64,000 nucleotides of DNA from Linyphia triangularis (lineage: Eukaryota > Arthropoda > Arachnida > Araneae > Linyphiidae): positions 61,480,714 to 61,544,713 of the forward strand of contig OZ021732.1 of the NCBI GenBank assembly GCA_963978545.1, given 5' to 3'. Of the stretch, positions 53,101-58,481 are shown one piece after another. The notes under the pieces are model-generated. The model was given only the letters and a program-made list of their open reading frames with translations, did no database searches and was not told the origin of the DNA. The number at the start of each line of letters is the position of its first letter. Position 1 is the first letter of the stretch. The position numbers and the translations under genes were made by a program.

Positions 53101-56100
53101 AAGTTTTTCTCTTGGGTTGAATCACATGCTGTAACATGATCATGCTGACTGTTGGGGCAGAGTTTGCGTTTCATAATTACAAACAGGTTTTTTCCGAACC
53201 CTTAAGATACTATGAGTATACCACAACCAAAAATTTAGCAATTATTTTCTTTAATACGTGTAGTTTAGAACGTGTTTTTATTTTTTTTATGGATCCTAAA
53301 TTAATTATTTAACAAACACTATTTTCAATAACTTTAATAGGCAGGATTCTAAATTTAATATGGCTTTAAGAAATTTTAGTTAATTTAATGCATTAACTAA
53401 AGTAATATTTTATTGTAAAGTTGATTAGAATCTACTTTACAATAAAATATTACTTTAAGGTAAATGTACAATTCATTCAAAAACGAATATTTATAGCTTC
53501 AATGGATATCTTACTCTTATTCTTAATTTCATTCAAAAAATATTTTCCCATCTAAACAGTTAAAAATAAATATCTATAAGTTATACTGGAATATATTTGG
53601 TTCAGTGCATCCACTACAGCAATTTTAAGAAGCGATTAGTTAAGGAATTGTTACTTTCCAAACTAAGATAATTTTTCAGATCCAAATCAAGTAACTAACA
53701 TGACAAAACACATTCCATTTACTGTTTCGCAAATGCAGACAAACCTTTATTGATAAAATAACAATAAAACTTCCGCATGCTGCCTCCAGATGCCTTTCAA
53801 CAAACGCATCTCCATAAAAAATAAACAAAGCCAAGATAAAAATGCGTCCAAAAAGTGATTCTTTTCCATCGACCCAAAAGATAACGTGACACGCGGGCCT
53901 CAGCTTTCACCACTCCAGAAGTCAGTAAGATAAGTCTTTGGGCACTCATCTGAAGATGCGAGATAAAGTCTTTCGAATGCGGGCCCAAAGTTGTTTACAA
54001 ACTGATGCCACCGACTGCGAGAAAAGAGATGGTAATTCATAAAAGTCAACGACCGTCCCCGATCGATTTTTCGGGCGAAACAGAAGCATTTTAAAAGTAG
54101 CTCCAGGACGTTGCCCCTTTTTAAAATGCTCCCTTGACGTGGGTCGGTTCCAGAACCATTCTAGTTTCTGGAGGAATTTATGGGGGTTTCTCTGGGAATT
54201 TTGATCTCGATAAATCACCGAGGCGATAATGAATATTCATGCTGGTGAAAGATAAAGATGATGTGAGAAAGTAAATGTAAAAGGAGGTGTGTAATGGATT
54301 GTACTGGGAGAATGCATAAAAATATGTTTCTGTTTTTCGACTAACGGTCGCTGGCCACGCTATCTTGCTTCCTATTTTCTATGTTTTATCGCTTGAATTC
54401 AGATTTGATTATATTACTTTGCAAGATCTTTTAAAGTATGTGTACCTTGAATTAATAAATTATTGAAAGAAACAAAGATTTTACTGCTTAAATGAGTTTT
54501 TTCGTGCATGTTATCGCTTTATATTAAATAGTTTATTTGCGCATGTTTTTTTTTTTTTTATAATTTTTTTTTAAATTTTTTTTTTTATTTTATTTTATTT
54601 TGTACCTTGATAACAAAAATACACAGTCATACAAATTTGTATTATTTTGGTTCAACAATTACCACAAAATATATAAGGATACACATTTATTTTCCGTAAA
54701 TAATAGGAAATGTAGATAAAGGGAACACTGTTTATCAATAACTATAACTTGTAACAAATTTCTAATTATGGTTGTGACTATAAATATTTTTTTAACTCAG
54801 AGTAATCTTCATTACAGTTACATTGCTTTCGTTTTCTGCATTGGAAGAGTTTATAATTTTATTGCTCCATACAAAATATATAAATGTTTTTTAAATGTTG
54901 TTTAGACTAAGTATTACATAACTATAAGGGAAGGTAATAGAAAAGATCCTTAAGAAATCCTTAAAAAGATATATTATTGAATATTAGATTTTGTTGGTCC
55001 AACATGGTAGTTAGAGCAATTTTTATCTAAAAATATATTTAGGGGTGTGACAGGGACAATTTGCATGTGCATGTGGGGAAGGGGGGGGGGGCGGGTAGCT
55101 TACTTTGTCTATGGTAAATGATTTTTGTAAAACCATCCGTGGGATTATGACTGAACGCCTCTAAGTCAGAATCCCGTTTAGTCTCCGCAACAATATCTGA
55201 TGCCTTTGAAATCACATTTTCAATTAAATGAATTATTTCGTTATAAGCAAAAATATTCTTTAAAATATAAGCAATTCATTTTCCAAATTTAGAATATTTT
55301 TGGAAACTCATTTCTTCCTTCCCCTAATTTATCTAATACTGTCTAGATAAAGGTTAAGAAATAACGTCATTATGTTTAAACCTTGACATAAACTAAAAAG
55401 AACCTTCAACATTGAAATAATTTTGTTCCATTCGTCCATATCTTATTAATCCATCTCACTCCCCCTTTCATTTACTCCTTTTTTATATCATCAATCTAAT
55501 GGATTGATGTGGTTATTAATTATGATAACACACACACTAACCAGAGGTTAGGTGTGTGTGTTGGTATATGTCGAGAAGGAACGCTGCAGCGTTCCTAGAT
55601 CGAATAAAATGAATAATTGTTTTTTAATTTTAATTAATTAGTCTTTATTAAATAATATAAATCTCAATTATGATCCAGAGAATGACTCTTAACTTAGTAA
55701 AAATGGTTACAAAGCAAGTAATTGGTCTCTGTTTATCCATTGAAAGTATTTATTTCTCTTAATAAATTTATTCGACCTTCTAGTCAAAACTTTTATGATA
55801 TAAAATAAATTGTAGATGTGGTGTATCATAACACAAAGCAAAGAGAGCCAATAAAATCTTTAAAAAATTCTTAATACAAAAGCAAATCAATAAAATGTTA
55901 TTTAAATAATTATTTGCTTTGATTGGATGTGCTCTTCCTTGTGATATTTCAATAAAGAATCTCAACTTCTTAAAACAAAAATCATAAAGTATACACGCAG
56001 TTAAAATGCGTGAATATTCTTGGATGTAGTTTTTTTTTGTCAGTTTGAGGTAGAGTAAAATCAGAGCGATTCTGTATGACATTACTTTATCTGTAATCAG

Positions 56101-58481
56101 ACATTTTAACTATACTATCATTAGTTTTATCTGGGGAAATATTTATCAAAACTATTGTACATGAATCACTATAAAAATAAAAGTTGATAACAAAGTAAAA
56201 ATACTTAGATCAAATAAATTGATTGAAGGGATCAATAAATTTTGTTACACTGAAAGAAATAAAAATTCTATTTACATGTAAAATCAAAATTTAGCTGCCT
56301 AAAACAATATTCTACGTAATATTACCAGTTAAATATTACCATTAGCTATGTACTAGTACCAAATTTTTATTACAATTATGACGGTACGGAAAATAAGACA
56401 TTGTAATATTCTAGTTATTGGAGCGTTTTATTTGTTTTCGACACTTTTAAGGTTGGTTCATCAAAATTGTAATAGTTCAGTTTTATTATGTAGAGCTTTG
56501 TGAGCATGTGAATGTATTTTAACGTTCGGAATTCACTGAAAATAAAAGGATTGGAATATTTAGAATTTTGGAAGTCTTACACCTTTTCTAATCCTTAAGG
56601 GTGGTTAGTAGAAGTCGTAATAGCTTAGTTTTACAATGTATGATTATGGAAAAAATTTTGCCAGTTTTCACGGTCCTGACTGACTCAATAGAAAGTATGA
56701 CCTCGGTATAGTTCAAATTTGGATCGTTTCAATCTATAATATACTTTACATTTGGACCTTTTGTACCTTTTCGAACCTCTAAGTTGGTTAATCAAGATCA
56801 GAATTGTTTACTTTTTTTGTATTTGTCCTTGATGAAATTTTTACGAAATTTGATAGTTTAGGAAAAATGAAGTATGCGAATTATTGCCAGTGAAGTTAAA
56901 TGATTAAAGGCTTTTAAATAGAGGGATTTCTATTTCAATGGTGAAATAATAGAATCAATGTTTCAAAGGCATGCACGCCATTTTAAATCTTCCAAATATG
57001 TGATCGAACTTTAATCCTTCCTAGAAAAAGTGTATCCAATACTATAGATTTTGACTAACCTAAATTTGACTTTTAAAAAGTGTGAAGGGTGAAGTTGAAA
57101 CGTTGGTGATAAGAAAATGCTGGTGATAAAGTAATCGGAGAATTAGTGATGTGTGAATTAGTCAGTCCTTAAGATCTTCATTTTATCATTTATACTACAT
57201 TATTTTGAAATGCTTATACAAATTTTATGTCTATACGTCTGAGGTCAACATTCCTCTTGAAACTAAAAACACTACAAGCACATGGAATAGCTGCACTTAA
57301 ATATCATGGACCGTCACAATTTTAAAATCATTACTTACGTGTATACACACATATAAATCTATGCAAGTGAAGCCATATTTTTAACAACTATAGTTTTCAA
57401 GGTACTTACTTGCTATTGGAACCATAATATCGACATTGAAGGGGGGGGGGGAGGGGGGGGGGGAAATAAGGGGTAAGAAGGGGGGGGGGGGAAAGGGGAA
57501 AAAAAAAAAAAAAAAACGCAATAATTCTAAAAACGGAATACTCTGACGGAAATATGGAGACGGAAATAGTCGAAAAATACTAAATAGAAAATTACTTATA
57601 TACTTATATTTTTTCTCTTTTTAATTCTTGCCTTTATTTGACGACATAGCCATTACGTTTTGGTGGAATTATGAAGAAATGAATTTTAGAATAGAATCGT
57701 CTTTTTCTTGATCTTGCCGCCCTACGGTTTTGGAATGAGAGTACATGATTGCCGATTCAGCGTCTTACACAAGTGCGAAATCGGGGTTGCCATTTGGCGA
57801 ATTATCCCGAAGGTGCAATAGTGCATAAGTACCGTTTTCAGCAATAGGAATAATAAAAGAAAGCATGGTATATCGTGGATTACACTCATGTTCATAGACA
57901 CACACACATTCGTTAACAAAAATACTCGGCACAGTTATTACTTAATATTTCAAATTACGAATGAGTTACTTAAATTTAAAAATAATCTATACGCCAAATT
58001 ACTTAAAATGATTTGATAATACCATTTTGTACTGCATTTATAACTACATCTCGATCGTTAACCTATTTCTGAAAAATAACCCTACTTTTTGATATGATGT
58101 ATTAAAATTTCATTGAGAAAAGAATTTTTTTTTTACAGCTCCTTTAAAATACTTTGAAATTCACTTAGCTGCTTTTGCAATTGGACTGTTTAAATACTCA
58201 ATTTCAAGTATAAAAATTGACAGGAAACCTCACCTGTACACAGGCCCATACTTCTTCTGCAACTTAGCAAAACCCTTCACAAAATCAGTTCCTAGAAAGG
58301 GTAAATATCCCAACCAGGGCAGACTGATCCATGGTCCAGGAGGCAACTTCAGCTTCCTATCAGGCCTGTTCAGAATCCAGTGCAGGAAACAGCCAACAGA
58401 GAGTGCAACCACAAGGGAAGACGTGGCCAGGTGAGTCTTTGCCCACTGGCCTACAGACGACAGCAAGAAATCGGCGTTCAT
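10775..58481 (-). CDS. Cytochrome P450, CYP2-type microsomal monooxygenase; complete gene, 8 exons (join)
   Basis: Eight minus-strand exons join in phase to 1527 nt, or 508 residues, the usual P450 length. P450s of this type sit in the endoplasmic reticulum membrane, take electrons from NADPH-P450 reductase, and oxidise lipophilic substrates such as xenobiotics, hormones or fatty acids. The substrate here cannot be told. Visible landmarks are a membrane anchor (about residues 20-37), the PPGP hinge (47-50), a C-helix WREQK (135-139), I-helix AGSTT (315-319), ExxR (E372, R375), PERF (427-430) and the heme loop F447-x-x-G450-x-R452-x-C454-x-G456. All seven introns are GT-AG, and the split codons all give residues expected for the family. 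The introns are about 5.8, 20.5, 9.7, 4.1, 0.6, 1.8 and 3.8 kb. Nothing is frameshifted or truncated. Oddities are Lys139 where Arg is usual and Thr318 where an acidic residue is usual. CYP2 membership is by recognition; the subfamily is not assigned. Confidence 0.95.
10991..11193. repeat. Three-unit minisatellite next to P450 exon 8
   Basis: Three diverged units of about 60-80 bp begin at 10991, 11054 and 11134. Each starts TCAGAAT, contains GATCAAG, and ends with CGTTACCTAG followed by a short GTA-like tail. On the gene's sense strand each unit therefore shows CTAGGTAACG, a sequence resembling a splice donor. The array begins 38 bases from the exon 8 acceptor. Confidence 0.8.
12383..13087. 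mobile_element. hAT element relic, copy A of a 0.7-kb family
   Basis: An exact 8-bp duplication ATCTAAAT lies at 12375-12382 and 13088-13095. The terminal repeats are CAGCGTTCGCCACTA and, from the right, CAGCGTTAGCCACTA. Near the ends the element is rich in CGGGCC motifs. On the minus strand around 12780-12860 a decayed reading frame resembles the C-terminal dimerisation segment of hAT transposases. It is 705 bp, an internal-deletion derivative, and related to the copy at 36124-36840. Confidence 0.9.
14728..14915 (-). CDS. P450 exon 7 (residues 387-450): beta sheet, PERF and start of heme loop
   Basis: The acceptor TTTTCAG ends at 14916 and the donor GTAAGT begins at 14727. The exon is 188 nt. 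It encodes the DVSGFDIPAGYTTIANIHAV strand and turn, the HNDPEYWDQPEEFRPERF segment with PERF at 427-430, and the NECWIPFSM lead-in to the heme loop. Codon 450 (Gly of the heme signature) is split with exon 8, a common intron position in CYP2-type genes. Confidence 0.95.
14916..16704 (-). other. P450 intron 6
   Basis: A 1789-bp intron. It holds a Tc1/mariner-like MITE at 15242-15681. At 16440-16560 is a patch of repeated CCTGACATTTTCC motifs with Pu/Py asymmetry, which looks like a dispersed-repeat remnant. Confidence 0.8.
15242..15681. mobile_element. TA-flanked MITE (Tc1/mariner-like) in P450 intron 6
   Basis: The flanking TA dinucleotides are at 15240-15241 and 15682-15683. Imperfect inverted repeats of about 60 bp begin TACAGGTTGTCCGGG and TACAGTATGTCTGGG. 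Both arms contain a GTTATG core and end near CGGAACTAACCATT or CGGAACTACCCATT. There is no transposase frame. The superfamily is inferred from the TA duplication and the CAG start. Confidence 0.72.
16705..16960 (-). CDS. P450 exon 6 (residues 302-387): I-helix, J-helix and K-helix
   Basis: The acceptor TTCACAG ends at 16961 and the donor GTGAGT begins at 16704. The exon is 256 nt and in phase on both sides. It carries the oxygen-activating I-helix AGSTTVRATMEW (315-326), the segment EVQKRIHAEID, and the K-helix PYTEAVLMEVQRW with the invariant ExxR pair Glu372 and Arg375. The I-helix threonine is Thr319. The position before it, usually Glu or Asp, is Thr318. This is a sequence departure that could affect proton delivery. 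The exon otherwise looks fully constrained. Confidence 0.96.
16961..17549 (-). other. P450 intron 5
   Basis: A 589-bp intron, AT-rich, with nothing recognisable inside. Confidence 0.85.
17550..17668 (-). CDS. P450 exon 5 (residues 262-302): G-H region
   Basis: The acceptor is TTTCAG at 17674-17669 and the donor GTAATT begins at 17549. The exon is 119 nt. The first base completes Asp262 and one base of codon 302 is left. It encodes KEINEHESTLDQNNIRDYMD and then GFLLQMKQREFKDPNTSFT. The segment DYMDGFLLQM corresponds to the strongly conserved D-[YF]-[ILM]-D-x-[FY]-L-x-[EQ]-M segment of CYP2 enzymes. The intron to exon 6 is only 589 bp, the shortest in the gene. Confidence 0.94.
17669..21729 (-). 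other. P450 intron 4
   Basis: A 4061-bp intron. It has an AAT microsatellite at 19125-19197 and many A/T runs. No reading frame beyond shadows is supported. A start resembling CGGGTGGTTCAAAAGTC near 21060 suggests a transposon end, but no partner end was found. Confidence 0.8.
19125..19197. repeat. AAT microsatellite (interrupted)
   Basis: Runs of AAT units are interrupted by A7-like tracts and a GAATAA. The reverse strand reads as an isoleucine-rich pseudo-frame, which is not a protein. Confidence 0.9.
21730..22031 (-). CDS. P450 exon 4 (residues 162-262): D to G region
   Basis: The acceptor TTAG ends at 22032 and the donor GTGAGT begins at 21729. At 302 nt this is the longest exon, entering in phase 0 and leaving two bases of codon 262. 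It encodes EEISHLIEELEEYQGKPANV, then the family-typical APSTSNNISALIFGRRLDY, then an FRPTSLHAWFPGIKGLL stretch matching the F-G region that lines the substrate channel. It joins directly to the HIK end of exon 3 as in other CYP2-type proteins. Confidence 0.95.
22464..22634. mobile_element. Pogo/Tigger-like MITE, 171 bp
   Basis: TA flanks at 22462-22463 and 22635-22636. The left end reads CAGTCAAATCCCGTTAAAGCG and the right end, inverted, CAGTCAAACCCCGTTCACGTG. The CAGTCAAAYCCCGTT ends and internal GTTAACGTGAA-type motifs are typical of pogo/Tigger elements of the Tc1/mariner group. There is no coding content. Confidence 0.82.
24028..24937. repeat. Diverged ~250-bp tandem duplication, second copy interrupted by a MITE
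   Basis: Motifs such as GTTGCTTGCGTTCTATTCAA, TAAATGATTTCTATTAAA and AACTTTTCCACAAG recur in order. Unit one spans about 24028-24275. Unit two starts near 24280, breaks at 24397, and resumes at about 24783. Removing the inserted element restores co-linearity, so the duplication came before the insertion. Confidence 0.75.
24398..24782. mobile_element. MITE of 385 bp with ~30-bp inverted ends
   Basis: The left end reads AATTGAGGACTAGAAATGG and continues AAAACGACCTA. The right end, inverted, is the same apart from AATTGAGGATTAGAAATGG. The interior has a 30-base T run at 24451-24480. A minus-strand 120-codon frame spans the element and its flank but shows no known domain and is probably incidental. 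The exact target duplication is not resolved because the target is palindromic. Confidence 0.78.
24938..25549. repeat. 612-bp direct repeat, left copy
   Basis: Matches 26389-27000 almost base for base over 612 bp; I noticed one difference (TAGCATAT versus TAACATAT). The ends are not TG...CA and no transposon or coding signal is seen. The copies are offset by 1451 bp with 839 bp of unique DNA between them. Confidence 0.93.
26389..27000. repeat. 612-bp direct repeat, right copy
   Basis: Partner of 24938-25549. It ends where a T run begins at 27002. The near-identity in neutral intron sequence points to a recent duplication or an assembly error. Confidence 0.93.
27420..27850. other. G+C-elevated intronic patch, function unknown
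   Basis: Clearly richer in G+C and CpG than the surrounding intron, with no domain in its open frames and no inverted ends. It may be conserved regulatory DNA or a decayed repeat. Confidence 0.3.
30135..30173. repeat. 39-base A homopolymer
   Basis: Uninterrupted A run in intron 3. Similar runs of 20-32 bases lie at 44717-44741, 48219-48242, 48811-48831 and 60999-61030. Confidence 0.95.
31689..31795 (-). CDS. P450 exon 3 (residues 126-161): C-helix
   Basis: The acceptor AG is at 31797-31796 and a GTCAGT donor begins at 31688. The exon is 107 nt. Its first two bases complete Ser126 and it ends in phase 0. It encodes SFSVSNGIVWREQKNFALHV and then a segment ending FGKTRMEVHIK. This is the C-helix segment, whose Trp and following basic residue contact a heme propionate. 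Trp135 is present. The basic residue four positions later is Lys139 rather than the usual Arg. The exon lies alone between introns of about 20.5 and 9.7 kb. Confidence 0.94.
33399..33695. repeat. Tandem duplication, 153-bp unit, two copies
   Basis: TTATCATGAGGGGTCGTCTA and the 100 or so bases after it recur at an offset of 153 bp, with a purine-rich AAAAGAAAAA stretch in each. The copies are nearly identical outside the A runs. Confidence 0.92.
33914..33969. repeat. TA dinucleotide repeat, about 56 bp
   Basis: Uninterrupted AT/TA run inside the nested mariner-like element. Confidence 0.97.
34713..34726. promoter_or_regulatory. Palindromic X-box-like motif
   Basis: GTTACCATGGCAAC matches the palindromic X-box bound by RFX transcription factors (GTTRCCATGGYAAC). 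A half-site-like CATGGCAAC follows immediately. It lies within the right part of a hAT element, so it may be fortuitous. Confidence 0.35.
35397..36022 (+). repeat. Dispersed repeat, copy 1 (inverted relative to 59729-60235)
   Basis: The same ordered motifs occur in both copies: GAAAGTATAG, TTTTGGAACATCCTGATTTC, a TGTCTGTC run, GGTCAGCATAACTCC, CGATGTTCAAATTTGGTATG, GACCTACCATTAA, CATGCGCATAAG, and GCCAAACTGGCCATTT near the end. No coding content or inverted ends were seen. The family is not identified. Confidence 0.8.
36124..36840. mobile_element. hAT element relic, copy B of the 0.7-kb family
   Basis: An exact 8-bp duplication TATTAGAA lies at 36116-36123 and 36841-36848. The left end has decayed to AAGCGTTCGTCATTA; the right end, inverted, is CAGCGTTTGCCACTA. 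The minus strand at 36601-36537 still reads NSTDAHLDNLLRLATTNTRQ. This is recognisable as the C-terminal part of hAT transposases, and a stop follows. Copy A is at 12383-13087. Confidence 0.9.
36889..37166. mobile_element. Short hAT-like MITE, 278 bp
   Basis: Left end CAGGGACGCCACTAGAG; right end, inverted, CATGGGCGCTGGAAGGA. Both arms reach AGAGGTGT. Flanks AAAATGTA (36881-36888) and AAAATTTA (37167-37174) match at seven of eight positions. The ends resemble those of 48476-49236. The element begins 49 bp right of copy B. Confidence 0.6.
37210..38515. repeat. Interspersed element with a six-unit internal tandem array
   Basis: A G+C-richer head (37210-37560) has several GCTCGCTTCGCT and AAAGTTCATTGC motifs. 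Six diverged units of about 130-150 bp follow, with cores near 37700, 37834, 37981, 38132, 38273 and 38401. Each core has AGAAGGCCAAAACTACTTAT, then TTGAAAATTTCAGAGCT, then an ATTAATTAAAA-type spacer. It ends with GGCAGACAGATGAACAGACAG and TTATTATAGATGA. The layout resembles arthropod dispersed repeats with CTAGCTG...GCTTCGC heads. Class unknown. Confidence 0.7.
38881..38960 (+). mobile_element. Possible decayed tRNA-derived SINE head
   Basis: The sequence GTGTCGCTTAGCGGTTGAGAGC resembles an A-box region, and AACTTCAAATCATC about 45 bases later resembles a worn B box. No tail or duplication was found. Confidence 0.35.
40360..40608. mobile_element. Foldback MITE nested in the hAT element
   Basis: The arms of about 80 bp are nearly perfect inverted copies, with one mismatch seen (AGGTATTT versus AGATATTT). 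They start GCTATACTAAACTTCAACTT. A further 30 bp of weaker pairing follows, up to TTCGCCAAACC, around a short centre. It could form a long hairpin. The target duplication is not resolved. Confidence 0.88.
40888..41795 (+). pseudogene. hAT transposase remnant: BED zinc finger plus start of transposase, with an intron
   Basis: The frame opens at the ATG at 40888 with MAHLKSPFWKYFKING, then a frameshift. DESKALCVTC and TKPLWNHLMSVHKEIH complete the BED finger, with Cys pair CVTC and His pair H-x4-H. A second segment, LFVPKLWSLDDPKAKALTT, leads to a GTAAGT donor at 41233. The matching acceptor ends at 41574, and the next exon continues ELMALDAEPLSIVNREGF to a stop at 41795. Intron phase agrees. 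This is the N-terminal third of a ZBED-like hAT transposase. The catalytic and dimerisation parts are absent. Confidence 0.82.
41800..42066 (-). mobile_element. tRNA-derived SINE at the end of the broken transposase gene
   Basis: On the minus strand it starts near ATTAGTGGTTAGCGCACC (A box) with a B box-like GGTTTGATTCGCG, continues for about 200 bp of tRNA-unrelated body, and ends CGCGCCACTGATGAGTTATT before a T run. No clean target duplication was seen. Confidence 0.7.
42560..43070. other. G+C-elevated repeat-like stretch, no recognised gene
   Basis: Open for 108 codons on the plus strand and 86 on the minus strand, but neither frame shows a known domain or start context. Its composition differs from the surrounding intron, which suggests a mobile-element fragment. 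Its class is not known. Confidence 0.3.
43295..43431 (-). mobile_element. tRNA-derived SINE fragment
   Basis: The minus strand reads GCCCACTTGATAGCTGTGTG then GTTAGAACTCTGG (A box region), and about 30 bases later GGTTCGAATCCC, a perfect B box. The downstream body runs to an uncertain end near 43295. Confidence 0.72.
44925..45608. repeat. Diverged tandem duplication, ~347-bp unit
   Basis: ATGAATTCATTGACGATCCA at 44928 recurs as ATGAATTCATTGATGATCCA at 45275. The motifs after it (CATCCCAACGA or CATCCTAAACA, TATAGTAGTTGTTAC or TTTAGTAGTTGTTAC, then AAGTCCTA or AAATCCTA) follow in the same order in both copies. Substitutions and indels are frequent, so it is old. Confidence 0.75.
45600..45950. 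other. G+C-elevated intronic patch
   Basis: Contains GGTAGGCGGGCCCATC and a mix of CpG sites in an otherwise AT-rich intron. No open frame with a domain and no transposon ends. Candidate conserved non-coding DNA. Confidence 0.28.
47458..47519 (+). mobile_element. tRNA-derived SINE head fragment
   Basis: GCCCACCTGATGGTTGTGTG followed by GTTAGCGCTCTG matches the head of the SINE at 43431-43295 and then stops. There is no B box or tail. Confidence 0.5.
48476..49236. mobile_element. Possible transposon with GGGCGCC-type ends
   Basis: Left: CATGAGCGCCTCCAGGAATA then AGGGGGTGCAAG. Right, inverted: CATGGGCGCCCCGAGGAGGG then TGCAAGG. The ends resemble those of 36889-37166. I could not find a matching 8-bp duplication, so one end may be lost. 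Confidence 0.42.
50800..51600. other. G+C-elevated intronic patch near P450 exon 2
   Basis: A long patch with many CpG sites and GGGAGGGCGAGAG-type sequence, ending about 0.8 kb upstream (plus-strand sense) of exon 2 in intron 2. No coding frame or inverted ends are visible. A regulatory role is possible but unproven. Confidence 0.3.
52341..52468 (-). CDS. P450 exon 2 (residues 83-126)
   Basis: The exon is preceded in the sense direction by a T-rich tract and AG at 52470-52469, and followed by a GTAAGT donor at 52340. The first base completes Arg83. It encodes the beta-1 region RLRLGQRNVLILNDFPSVKE, then the family-typical FLGRPPNPPNHLLQDAT, and leaves one base of codon 126. The B-C region is typical of CYP2-type enzymes, where it helps shape the substrate pocket. 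The exon is 128 nt and has no internal stop in the required frame. Confidence 0.94.
53398..53457. repeat. Perfect 24-bp inverted repeat, 12-base loop
   Basis: The left arm is 53398-53421, starting TAAAGTAATATTTTATTG. The right arm, 53434-53457, is its exact complement. Both arms are AT-rich. No flanking duplication was seen, so it may be a palindrome rather than a MITE. Confidence 0.92.
53750..54250. other. G+C-elevated patch in P450 intron 1
   Basis: Much richer in G+C and CpG than its flanks, with a CACGCG motif near 53890. Two overlapping minus-strand frames (63 and 90 codons) have no domain or splice support. Candidate enhancer or decayed repeat. Confidence 0.32.
55078..55095. repeat. 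G-tract
   Basis: A run of 11 G followed by CGGG, in AT-rich intron. Confidence 0.9.
55526..55595. repeat. GT/AC stem-loop followed by an 18-bp perfect palindrome
   Basis: ACACACACACTAACC and GGTTAGGTGTGTGTGT can pair around a short loop. Seventeen bases later GGAACGCTGCAGCGTTCC (55578-55595) is a perfect palindrome. It looks like a transposon terminus or a site for a dimeric protein. No partner was found. Confidence 0.75.
56430..56830. repeat. Three diverged tandem units of about 150-175 bp
   Basis: Cores near 56436, 56583 and 56757 share an order of CTTTT, an AAGGTTGGTTAATCA-like motif, and a GTAATAGTTCAG-like motif. Divergence is high, so the period is approximate. Confidence 0.5.
57441..57516 (+). 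repeat. G-rich tract with potential to form a G-quadruplex
   Basis: Runs of 11 G, 11 G, 4 G, 12 G and 4 G are separated by short A-rich spacers, followed by an 18-base A run. On the P450 sense strand it is C-rich. It lies in intron 1 about 0.7 kb from exon 1. Confidence 0.9.
58234..58481 (-). CDS. P450 exon 1 (residues 1-83): membrane anchor and proline hinge
   Basis: This exon starts at the ATG at 58481-58479 and ends before a GTGAGG donor at 58233, leaving two bases (AG) of codon 83. The N-terminus is a signal-anchor type, with a hydrophobic run TSSLVVALSVGCFLHWIL at residues 20-37. A basic stretch and the hinge KLPPGPW follow, as in other microsomal P450s. The exon closes with the family-typical KKYGPVYR. 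The bases just before the ATG in the sense direction are GCTGAGGA. There is no in-frame alternative that would include the anchor, so this start is favoured. I see no clear TATA box in the 150 bases upstream. Confidence 0.95.

Larger units (their letters stand above)
52469..58233 (-). other. P450 intron 1
   Basis: A 5765-bp intron. It contains a perfect 24-bp hairpin, a G+C-elevated patch (53.75-54.25 kb), G-tracts at 55081 and 57441, an 18-bp palindrome, and a worn three-unit tandem array at 56430-56830. First introns often carry regulatory DNA, but nothing here proves it. Confidence 0.8.

Noticed and set aside
53946..54218. 90-codon minus-strand frame in P450 intron 1 as an extra exon
   Set aside because: Joining it would disrupt the in-phase exon 1 to exon 2 junction, and it matches no part of a P450.
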